DNA from: Bryobacteraceae bacterium
Lineage (GTDB): Bacteria > Acidobacteriota > Terriglobia > Bryobacterales > Bryobacteraceae
DNA length: 34,342 nt
Assembly: GCA_029975915.1 (NCBI GenBank)
Contig: JARKOC010000292.1
Span: 1 to 34,342, forward strand
Direction: 5' to 3'
Shown here: positions 8,809 to 15,589 of the stretch, in pieces
How positions within the stretch are numbered: the stretch's first letter is position 1
Layout: each line of letters opens with the position of its first letter
Made by a program: the position numbers and the translations under genes
The notes under the pieces: generated by a model
The model's database searches: none
What the model was told of the DNA's origin: nothing
The model's input: only the letters and a program-made list of their open reading frames with translations

Positions 8809-8940
8809 GCGCTGCGGGTGTTGCGGGGCGGGTCGTGGAACAACAACCAGAACAATGCCCGCGCCGCGTCTCGTAACAGGAACAACCCTGACAACAGGAA
8901 CAACAACAGGGGGTTTCGGGTGGTGTGCGCGTCCCACATC
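8809..8940 (+). repeat. DGR template repeat (TR), adenine-rich
   Basis: 132 bp aligned to both VRs. Read in the target-gene frame it contains 12 Asn codons (11 AAC and one AAT) and three AGG codons between the invariant GGGTCGTGG and GGGTTTCGG blocks. AAC is the codon DGRs use most, because mutating its two adenines gives the widest amino-acid range without stop codons. The TR ends in TCCCACATC where both VRs have TCCCCCATC, the likely IMH*/IMH difference that keeps transfer one-way. The frame through it looks like a piece of FGE protein but is a template, not a gene; the functional product is RNA. Confidence 0.96.
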
Positions 8941-9204
8941 TTCGTCCCCCTTCAAAGGCACGGCGGCGGCCCATTGCGCTGGCACCGTGCGAGCGCCCCC
9001 TGTGATCGCACGGCGGGGCGCTTCCAGAAATGCTCGGCGGCCACGGCTTCCGAGACGCGGCGAAGGCATCTAGATGGCGCAGGGGTGTCCCGTCCGCGCC
9101 CCTGAGCAGCGGCGGCGTCGCCACTGTCTGCAAGAGGGGGCCGGGCACATACACAAGCCTGGGCACGGCCTGGAGCCAGCAAGGTTCCCGCCGTGCCCGC
9201 CCGT
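8941..9204 (+). other. Non-coding stretch between TR and avd
   Basis: 264 bp, GC-rich, with no convincing gene. It probably forms the 3' part of the TR-containing RNA, since DGR template RNAs extend past the TR and base-pair with it to prime cDNA synthesis. I did not find a specific pairing by eye. The T-poor sequence shows no terminator. Confidence 0.35.
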
Positions 9205-9552
9205 TCATGAGGATTGCACCTGGCTCATCCACCCGCCCAACAACCGCCCGATTTCCGCGACCATGACGCTGACATGCCGGTACTGCCCATCGTTGAGCCA
9301 CTGCCAGCGGTGCGCCAGCCGCAGGTACAGCCGGAGCTTGTTCAGGTCTGCGTCCGCCTGGCGCAGGTGCTTGTGGCGAGTCGTGCCGCCCTGGCTTTGC
9401 GCGTCGAACAGCGCCTCCTGAAAGTCCAGCGCAGCGTCCATCAGGCGCTGGGTGACGGTGGAACGGTAGACTTTAGGGAAATCCTCCGCCTTGGGCAGCA
9501 GCCAATCCAGCAGGTCAAACGTGCGGGTGAGAATGACCATTTCGTCAGCCAC
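9205..9552 (-). CDS. avd: DGR accessory variability determinant (Avd), four-helix-bundle protein
   Basis: 115 residues from GTG 9552, with GGGAG 9 bp upstream. The sequence fits the Avd family: an N-terminal helix with [22 protein letters not shown], a middle helix with [17 protein letters not shown], the basic [27 protein letters not shown], and the typical ending [21 protein letters not shown]. Avd forms a positively charged barrel-shaped pentamer that binds the RT and template RNA and is needed for mutagenic homing. Unusually, it lies on the strand opposite to RT and TR. Its start codon is only 14 bp from the RT start, so each promoter must lie inside or beside the other gene. Confidence 0.9.
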   Translation of the reverse strand: MADEMVILTRTFDLLDWLLPKAEDFPKVYRSTVTQRLMDAALDFQEALFDAQSQGGTTRHKHLRQADADLNKLRLYLRLAHRWQWLNDGQYRHVSVMVAEIGRLLGGWMSQVQSS

Positions 9553-9566
9553 GAATCAATTCTCCC

Positions 9567-10628
9567 TTGGTCAGTGAACGCTACGCCCAGGTGATCGCCT
9601 GGCCGAACCTGCTGAAGGCCGCGCGCAAAGCCGCCAGAGGCAAACGCGGGTTTCGGCCTGCGGCGACCTTCGAACACCAGGTTGCGGACCGCCTGCTGGC
9701 GCTCCAGACCGAGCTGGCGGATTTCACTTACACGCCCGGCGCGTATGTCAACTTCATGATCCACGATCCCAAGCGCCGGCTGATCAGCGCCGCGCCATTC
9801 CGGGATCGGGTCGCGCACCACGCCCTGTGCAACATCATCGAACCACAATTCGAGCGCCGTTTCATCGCCGAGAGCTACGCCAACCGAGTCGGCAAGGGTA
9901 CCCACCGCGCGGTCGACCGCCTGCAGGGGTTCGCTCAGCAATTTCGTTACGTGTTGCGCTGCGACGTGCGCCAGTTCTTCCCCAGCATCGACCACGCCAT
10001 TCTACATGACGGTCTGGCGCAGGTGCTCCGGGATGAGGATGTGCTTTGGCTGTGTGATCGAATCATCGCCAGCGGGGCGGGCGTGCTGGCGGATGAGTAT
10101 GACATGGCGTGGTTTCCCGGCGATGCGCCCGACGCGATCCAGCGGCCCCGCGGACTCCCGATCGGCAACCTGACCAGCCAGTTCTGGGCCAACTGCTATC
10201 TCGACCCGTTCGATTGGTTCGTGTTGCGCGAGCTGCGCTGCCCGGCCTATCTACGCTACGTGGATGATTTTGCCCTGTTCGCGGACGATACGCGCGTGCT
10301 CTATCGCTGGAAGGCGGCGCTCATCGAGCGGCTCGCCCGGCTCCGCCTGACCATCCATGAGAATGCCGCGCAGGTCATCCCGTGCGAGCAGGGCATTCCC
10401 TGGCTGGGATTCGTCGTCTACCCCACCTACCGCCGCATCAAGGCCCGCAACGCGGTCAAGTTCTCGCAGCGCTTGCGCCAGCGCTGGGCGGACTACTGCG
10501 CCGGCGCGATCCCATTCGCCGAATTCGATGCCAGCGTCCAGGGCTGGATCAACCACGTGCGCTACGCCGACACCTGGGGCCTGCGCGCGCACGTGCTGGG
10601 CGGCGGGCTGAGGTACCGGCGCCCGTAG
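9567..10628 (+). CDS. DGR-type reverse transcriptase
   Basis: 353 residues. It is a single-domain RT of the DGR clade: RT3 [16 protein letters not shown] with catalytic Asp133, RT4 [15 protein letters not shown] (GNLTSQ 200–205, the GxxxSQ signature of DGR RTs), the active site YVDDF (231–234), and RT7 [19 protein letters not shown]. It copies TR RNA into cDNA with adenine-directed errors; the cDNA then replaces VR. The start is uncertain: the frame is open only from 9537, the first candidate is TTG 9567 without a clear ribosome site, and GTG 9591 is the next. The gene lies between TR/avd and the second target gene, and it converges on that target. Confidence 0.95.
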   Translation: MVSERYAQVIAWPNLLKAARKAARGKRGFRPAATFEHQVADRLLALQTELADFTYTPGAYVNFMIHDPKRRLISAAPFRDRVAHHALCNIIEPQFERRFIAESYANRVGKGTHRAVDRLQGFAQQFRYVLRCDVRQFFPSIDHAILHDGLAQVLRDEDVLWLCDRIIASGAGVLADEYDMAWFPGDAPDAIQRPRGLPIGNLTSQFWANCYLDPFDWFVLRELRCPAYLRYVDDFALFADDTRVLYRWKAALIERLARLRLTIHENAAQVIPCEQGIPWLGFVVYPTYRRIKARNAVKFSQRLRQRWADYCAGAIPFAEFDASVQGWINHVRYADTWGLRAHVLGGGLRYRRP

Positions 10629-10642
10629 AAAACCGCCCGCGA

Positions 10643-10657
10643 CTCGCCTTCGGCGAG
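10643..10657. terminator. Convergent hairpin between RT and target gene 2
   Basis: CTCGCC–TTC–GGCGAG, 15 bp after the RT stop. There is no T-run on the + strand. On the − strand it follows T-rich tracts at the end of the second target gene. It may limit read-through between the convergent genes; support is modest. Confidence 0.4.
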
Positions 10658-10689
10658 AAAGGCAAAAGGCAAAAGCAAAGACAAAAGCC

Positions 10690-10705
10690 TGGCGCTAACG
10701 CGCCA
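10690..10705 (-). promoter_or_regulatory. Hairpin downstream of VR2 (homing element)
   Basis: On the − strand this reads TGGCGC–GTTA–GCGCCA, a 6-bp stem, 23 bp after VR2. Position, loop and flanks (TAAAGGTTTTTCTG upstream, GCTTTTGTCTTTGC downstream) match the hairpin after VR1. Two independent copies at VRs and none at the TR support a role in homing-target choice. Confidence 0.7.
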
Positions 10706-10725
10706 AACAGAGATCAGAAAAACCT

Positions 10726-13700
10726 TTAGATGGGGGACGCGCACACCACCCGATACCCCCCGTCGTCGTACCTGCTGACAGGGCTGAGCCTGTCGCGAGA
10801 CGCGGCGCGGGCGTTGCCCTGGGAGTCGCCCCACGACCCGCCCCGCAACACCCGCAGCGCGCGATCGCCTGGATCGTTACCTTCTTTGTCCGGTGACTGA
10901 TACTCAGTTTGCCACTGCGTCAGGCACCATTCCCACACGTTGCCGCACAGATCGTGTGCGCCGTGCGCTGGGTTCGCCCCGTTTGGAAAAATCCCCACCG
11001 CGTTCGTCCGCCCGATGCCGCCCTCAGACGAGTTCAACCGCGCCGGGTCCCACTCGTTCCCCCACGGGAAGAAGCGCCCGTCGGGGTAGCGCGCCGCTTT
11101 CTCCCACTCGCACTCCCGCGCCAGCCGGATCACATACCCCGCCGGCACGTTCGCCGGCCTGACGCCCGGTTGGTTATTGAGCCATTGGGCAAACGCATAC
11201 GCCTCATACCATGTCACGCCCACCACCGGGTGGTTGGGGATGTGCCACTTGGGATCGTTCCAATAGGCTTCCGGCTGGCGCTTCTTGCCGCGCCATTCCA
11301 GCCCGTCCGGTGTCCAGCAGGCGTCGTTCTCGTATCCCCCGGCGGACACAAACGCTTCGTACTGCGCATAGGTCACCGGATACTTCGCGATCCAGAAGGG
11401 ATAACCCAGGTCGAACTCCGCCCCGGCCCAGGCACCCCAGGCGTCCGGGTCGCCGCCCATCTTGAATGGACCACCGGGCACTTCACACCACACGATTTCC
11501 GGCATCCCGCCTGGAGCCAGCACACCCGGCCGCGAGTCGCCCAGCAGCCCCAGCATCCGCCCCGCCTCGGCCCGCTGCTCCGGCGGGAGCGCCAGATCGG
11601 TGATCAGGCTGAGGCTGGCCGCCTGCAATCCCTTCAGGATGCCCGCCTCTGGCGAGTATTCATCCCAACCGGCGTGGATCAAGTCCTGCTCCGCCGCCAT
11701 CTTCAGGGCCAGCATCGCCGCCTGGGCGCGCTCCTCGGTGCGTCCTTCTTTCAGCAGAGGCCGGACCAGCTCCGCCAGTAACCTCCAGAGGCTCTCGTGA
11801 CGGCCAGATGTCTTCAGCTCGTCCGCCGCCAGCAACGCGACGTTGCCCCACAGGTCGGGCTTGCCCAGCACGCGCTTCGCCAACCCGTTCGCAAACCGGT
11901 CCTCGGCCGCGATGGGCGGCCTTCGGCGCTGCGGCTCCGGGCAGCTCAGGTAACAGGCCGCCAGGTGCTCCTGGAAGCTGCGATGCACAAACCGGAAGTG
12001 CTCCGGCCGGCCGGAAACCAGGATGCCCGCCCGCTGTTCCAGGTGTTTCCAGACCTGGGCCGGCGGCACCTCGCCTTCGCTGAAGTCCTCCACCGCCTGG
12101 CTTAGCACGCGCCGGTGAAACTCCGTCGTATCGCCCCCAGCCTCCCCCAGCCCGTGCACCTGGCAGGCCACCCCTTCCAACACCTGGCGCAACTCCGGCC
12201 CGTTCAGGTTGAGCAGCGAGGCGGTGGGTAGCGAGTATCCCTTACGCTCAGTCCAGCGGGCCAGCATCAGGTCCAGCCCGCGCCGGTACAGCGCGCCGCG
12301 CGCCTGCGGCAGGTCGTGCTCCGGCGTTTCCAGCCAGATCGCGGCTAGCAGTGTGAAAAATAACGGGCTGCGCTGCAAGTCCTCCGGCACCTTCTTCAGC
12401 GCCTCGAAGAACGCCTCGCTCTCGGCCTCGGCCCGGTCAGGCATCAGGACGCGGAAGAGCGCCTCGGCCAACTCTTGCAACCGTGAGGGGTATAGCGGGC
12501 GCAGAGTCGCCCGTCCGAAGCCCGGCAGTGCCCACTGCCCGACCCGGTAGGCATGCGGCCGGCTGGTCACGATCACCCGCGTGTGGGAGAAGCGCTCGAC
12601 CAGGCTGGCGATCAACGCCTGCACCTGCTGGCGGCGGCGGTCGTCGGCAGCATCCGGCACCTCATCCAGGCCGTCCAGCAGGAGGATAGCCTCTCCGCTT
12701 GCCGCCGACAGACGCCGCAGCAGCTCCGGGCCATACCCGGCCAGCGTCTCACCCAACACCCGGCTCTGCACGTAACGCCAGAAGTCATCAACCGTGGGAA
12801 ACTTCGGCGAGGCCCCGTCCTCCGGCAGCGGCGGGAAGGCCTGCGTCACCAGGTCGCGCAGCTCGATGTAGACTGGCGTATAGGCTCCCAGCAGCCAGTC
12901 ACGCAGGGCCGCCAGGCTGGCATTGTCCGGCACGCCCGTCTCGCCCAGCGCGCGGAGCTGCTCTCCGGCCATGCACAGCGTCAGGTGGCGCACGAAACTG
13001 CTCTTGCCGCTGCCCGGATCGCCGACCAGCACCATACGCGGCTGCACGCTGGCCGCGTCGTGGGCCTCCATGTACCAGTTGATTTCGCGGTCGTTGCTTT
13101 CACCACGTCCATCCAGTCTGGTCTGAACACCGTCGACGATTTGCTGCAAGCCAGCCTCTGCCACGCCCAGGGCTGCCCACTGCCGGATTTTCATCCGGCG
13201 CTGGGCTTCATCGACCTCCGGCTCAAGCCCGCGAGGCAATTTGTCCTTGGAAGCCTCTTCGTCCTGCTGAGCCCACCAGTCGACGATCTTGCCCTTCTCC
13301 GTTTTGGCGACGATGGCGAAATCCACCGGCAGCGGCACGTACACGTCCAGCAGGCTGACCCGCTCGGAACGGTTGGCGATGTCGGCCAGGGGAACCGTCG
13401 CCCAGGGTTGGCCAAACCAGTGCGCCAGATAGGCGCGATGCAGGCTGTCGATATCAGCCCGATCGACCGTCTCCGCCGCGATGTACTTCTCGACAGTCCC
13501 GATCTGGGTCACGTGGCTGGAGCCAATCACCGTCTGCTGGATGGACGGAGGGGCAATGCCGCGCTGGGGCTGTCCGCAAGGCGGCGCGGGCGGCAGCGCC
13601 TTGAGCAGCTTCGCATAGCCTCGCTCGCTGCCCAGCGCCACGAAGTCGATCGCTTGCAGGTCGGCCAGGCCAAGCCGGTCGAGTGCTTTCCAGAGGTCAT

Positions 13701-13980
13701 CGAAGCGGGTCATCACCAGGGGAACGATCCGGGTGCCTTTCTCTTTGGCGATGCCGATCTCGCGCCCCACCCATTCCGAGTCGATCGCCCCCTGGGTGAC
13801 CACCACCAGCAGCGCGTGCGCGCGCTGGATGGCCGACTCAATGGCCTTCTGCCAGACATCGCCGCCGATCAAGCCGTCCACATCGATCCAGGCTTCGTAA
13901 CAATCCCGGATCAGGTCCTGGGCCAATCGCTCGGCCAGGTAGCGGTCATCGTGCGAGTAGCTGATGAAGATCTGGGGCAT
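10726..13980 (-). CDS. TIR–NACHT–FGE-sulfatase protein, DGR target 2 (carries VR2)
   Basis: 1084 residues from ATG 13980. Domains: TIR (~1–125, opening PQIFISYSHDDRYLAERLAQ, candidate catalytic Glu in WVGREIGIAK); a linker; NACHT ATPase with Walker A GDPGSGKS (320–327) and Walker B LLLDGLDEVP (Asp436); a helical region with HRSFQEHLAACYLSC (~670); and an FGE-sulfatase domain (~823–1084) ending in VR2 (1041–1084). The FGE domain is nearly identical to that of the first target (shared WNDPKWHIPNHPVVGVTWYE, DLCGNVWEWCLTQWQTEY), whereas the TIR and NACHT parts are only distantly alike. So the FGE–VR cassette has been copied or exchanged. The proposed role is the same: an immune receptor with a diversified sensor face. 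It ends 98 bp from the RT stop, tail to tail. Confidence 0.93.
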   Translation of the reverse strand: MPQIFISYSHDDRYLAERLAQDLIRDCYEAWIDVDGLIGGDVWQKAIESAIQRAHALLVVVTQGAIDSEWVGREIGIAKEKGTRIVPLVMTRFDDLWKALDRLGLADLQAIDFVALGSERGYAKLLKALPPAPPCGQPQRGIAPPSIQQTVIGSSHVTQIGTVEKYIAAETVDRADIDSLHRAYLAHWFGQPWATVPLADIANRSERVSLLDVYVPLPVDFAIVAKTEKGKIVDWWAQQDEEASKDKLPRGLEPEVDEAQRRMKIRQWAALGVAEAGLQQIVDGVQTRLDGRGESNDREINWYMEAHDAASVQPRMVLVGDPGSGKSSFVRHLTLCMAGEQLRALGETGVPDNASLAALRDWLLGAYTPVYIELRDLVTQAFPPLPEDGASPKFPTVDDFWRYVQSRVLGETLAGYGPELLRRLSAASGEAILLLDGLDEVPDAADDRRRQQVQALIASLVERFSHTRVIVTSRPHAYRVGQWALPGFGRATLRPLYPSRLQELAEALFRVLMPDRAEAESEAFFEALKKVPEDLQRSPLFFTLLAAIWLETPEHDLPQARGALYRRGLDLMLARWTERKGYSLPTASLLNLNGPELRQVLEGVACQVHGLGEAGGDTTEFHRRVLSQAVEDFSEGEVPPAQVWKHLEQRAGILVSGRPEHFRFVHRSFQEHLAACYLSCPEPQRRRPPIAAEDRFANGLAKRVLGKPDLWGNVALLAADELKTSGRHESLWRLLAELVRPLLKEGRTEERAQAAMLALKMAAEQDLIHAGWDEYSPEAGILKGLQAASLSLITDLALPPEQRAEAGRMLGLLGDSRPGVLAPGGMPEIVWCEVPGGPFKMGGDPDAWGAWAGAEFDLGYPFWIAKYPVTYAQYEAFVSAGGYENDACWTPDGLEWRGKKRQPEAYWNDPKWHIPNHPVVGVTWYEAYAFAQWLNNQPGVRPANVPAGYVIRLARECEWEKAARYPDGRFFPWGNEWDPARLNSSEGGIGRTNAVGIFPNGANPAHGAHDLCGNVWEWCLTQWQTEYQSPDKEGNDPGDRALRVLRGGSWGDSQGNARAASRDRLSPVSRYDDGGYRVVCASPI
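10729..10860 (-). repeat. DGR variable region 2 (VR2)
   Basis: 132 bp at the 3' end of the second TIR–NACHT–FGE gene, in inverted orientation relative to the TR. It aligns without gaps. I count 18 substitutions at TR adenines (AAC→GGC, TCC, GAC, TAC; AGG→GGG) and three at other bases (AAT→AAC, CGT→CGC, TTT→TAT). It shares the block CTCAGCCCTGTC with VR1 where the TR has AACAACCCTGAC. The three non-adenine changes suggest that VR2 has drifted longer since its last full homing event, or that the TR itself has changed. Confidence 0.96.
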
Positions 13981-14174
13981 TGGGGATCATCCTGTCGGAC
14001 AGGCGTAGCTAGCTGCCTTCTTTGTAATACAATTCGCCAAAGAATGCACGTGCCGATCCTCAGGAGAATCGCGCTATCTGGACTGGCACCTCGGGTTTCC
14101 CCTCAAAACGTGACAGAATTGCACGTTGGCGAGCCGCAGGCTCCCATCCCTTTGGAGGAGTGAATCCCCTGGTG

Positions 14175-14203
14175 TTGACAGCCACCGCGCATGCGCCTAC
14201 AGT
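14175..14203 (+). promoter_or_regulatory. Predicted promoter of the CARF nuclease–csx15 operon
   Basis: TTGACA (14175–14180), a 17-bp spacer, then TACAGT (14198–14203). This is a strong sigma-70 match and places the transcript start near 14210, ahead of the ATG at 14239. It makes the earlier in-frame ATG at 14191 unlikely as a start. Confidence 0.65.
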
Positions 14204-14238
14204 ACAGGCATGCGCTGCTAATATCAGGGAGAGCCTCG

Positions 14239-15162
14239 ATGCAGCATCTGACAGGCAAGACCATGATTCTGCTGGTGGGGGAGCAGCCGGCACCCAATCT
14301 GCTCCCGGTGCGGCAGTTGCAGGCCGGGTGCGTCGTGCTGGTCTACAGCGATCGGACGCAGAAGGTGGCCACCAAACTGCGCAGCGTGATGGACTGCGAA
14401 ATCGTACTCTGCCATGTCCATGCCTACGACATCCCCGCGATCGTGGCCAGCCTCCGGGAAATCATCGCCCAGAATGAATGGAGCCACACCGATCTGGTCT
14501 TCAACCTGACCGGCGGCACCAAGATGATGATGCTGGCCGCCTACCTGCTGGCCCAGGAACTGGGCAGCCCGTGGATTTACCTCAACAGCGAGGGCAACCT
14601 GACGCCGGAGCTGCTGTGTTTCGCCCCCGGCGATCTGACCAGCGCCAGTCTGCCGGTCAGCGTCATGGTCGAGCTGGAAGATTATCTGCGCATGTATATG
14701 GGCACGTATGGCCAGCGAAAGATCAAGGATGCGTTTGAGATAGCGATCAGCCAAGCGATCGCGCCTGAGTTCTGGCCTGAAGGCCTTGACGAGTTTCTTC
14801 TCGGGGTCTGCCCAAAAGACGCCGGGAATGTTGACGTCGATGCAGTGATGCGTGCGGGAACCCAATTTGGCGTCGTGGAGATCAAGAACAGGAAGAGCCT
14901 GAACGACGAGGGGAACAAATTCGCTATCGACCAGCTCACCACCGCAGCCAGCCAGGTCGGCCTGGGAACCTATGTTCGTAAGATCGTGATCACCACCGAG
15001 CCGCTGGATGTCAACAACCGCAAACTGGCCACCAAAGAGCGCATCGACGTGATCGAGCTACCGGGCTTCCGGCAGACCAGCACATTGAGCGCCGAGGAGA
15101 CCGCCCACCTGCGTGAAGAAATCAGCCGGATCATGGGCATCCGGCGCGGAGCCAGACCGTGA
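14239..15162 (+). CDS. CARF–PD-(D/E)XK nuclease (Card1/Can2-like type III effector)
   Basis: 307 residues from ATG 14239 with GGGAGAG 5 bp upstream. The N-terminal CARF domain (~1–140) starts at once with the strand KTMILLVGEQP and has the ligand-loop motif NLTGGTKMMML (89–99). The C-terminal domain has a PD-(D/E)XK nuclease core: DVD (199–201) and, after a strand, VVEIKNRK with Glu214 and Lys216. Proteins of this build (Can2/Card1, DUF1887-like) are switched on by cyclic tetra- or hexa-adenylate made by Cas10 and then cut RNA and/or DNA non-specifically. It is co-transcribed with the overlapping Csx15-like gene and converges on array 1. No Csm6 is present, so this is probably one of the main effectors. 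Confidence 0.85.
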   Translation: MQHLTGKTMILLVGEQPAPNLLPVRQLQAGCVVLVYSDRTQKVATKLRSVMDCEIVLCHVHAYDIPAIVASLREIIAQNEWSHTDLVFNLTGGTKMMMLAAYLLAQELGSPWIYLNSEGNLTPELLCFAPGDLTSASLPVSVMVELEDYLRMYMGTYGQRKIKDAFEIAISQAIAPEFWPEGLDEFLLGVCPKDAGNVDVDAVMRAGTQFGVVEIKNRKSLNDEGNKFAIDQLTTAASQVGLGTYVRKIVITTEPLDVNNRKLATKERIDVIELPGFRQTSTLSAEETAHLREEISRIMGIRRGARP

Positions 15163-15539
15163 TCGTCCTCAACTTCGCCCACCCCCTCACCCCGGACCAG
15201 ATCGCCGCGATCGAGGCCGCCGCCGGGGAGCCGGTCACGGCCGTCCACGACCTGCCCAGCCAGGTGGACGTCCAGCAGCCGCTGGAGCCGCAGATCGCGG
15301 CCCTGCTCGATGGACTGGACATCCTCCCCGCCGAGTGGCAGACCCACCGCTGGCTGGTCAACCTGCCCTCGCTGAACTTCAGCGCGGCCGTGCTGATCGC
15401 GATCCTGCACGGGCGGCTGGGCTACTTCCCGGCCTGCCTGCGCCTGCGCCCCGCCGACTCGCCCATCCGCCAGTTCGAGTTCGCCGAAATCCTGGACCTG
15501 AGCGCCATCCGCGACCGGGCGAGACTACACCGGGCCTGA
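15159..15539 (+). CDS. csx15: Csx15-like CRISPR-associated protein, putative ring nuclease
   Basis: 126 residues. It starts at GTG 15159 and overlaps the stop of the CARF nuclease by 4 bp (GTGA), indicating translational coupling. The opening IVLNFAHPLTPDQIAAIEAAAGEPV and a later region with ILPAEWQTHRWLVNLPSLNFSAAVLIAILHGRLGYFPACLRL fit my memory of the Csx15 family: small CARF-like proteins found next to type III effectors and thought to degrade cyclic oligoadenylate. The final segment DSPIRQFEFAEILDLSAIRD is also in keeping. Pairing an effector with its off-switch in one transcript would make sense. The family assignment rests on recall without a database search. Confidence 0.6.
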   Translation: MIVLNFAHPLTPDQIAAIEAAAGEPVTAVHDLPSQVDVQQPLEPQIAALLDGLDILPAEWQTHRWLVNLPSLNFSAAVLIAILHGRLGYFPACLRLRPADSPIRQFEFAEILDLSAIRDRARLHRA

Positions 15540-15555
15540 CCCCACCACCCCACGC

Positions 15556-15587
15556 AAAAAGCCACCGCGCCAACCGGTGGCTTTTTT
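15556..15587 (+). terminator. Terminator between csx15 and CRISPR array 1
   Basis: A-run, stem GCCACCG (15561–15567) with CGGTGGC (15575–15581), 7-nt loop, then six T (15582–15587). The A-run and T-run make it usable in both directions, stopping the + strand operon and the − strand array transcript, which meet here. Confidence 0.85.
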
Positions 15588-15589
15588 CA

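Noticed and set aside
8788..9105. Short frame containing LRVLRGGSW, apparent FGE gene fragment
   Set aside because: It is the TR plus flanks; the Asn-rich reading comes from the adenine-rich template. No ribosome site or continuing domain.
12553..14163. 536-codon open frame on the + strand opposite the second TIR–NACHT–FGE gene
   Set aside because: No domain recognised; composition is that of an antisense shadow.
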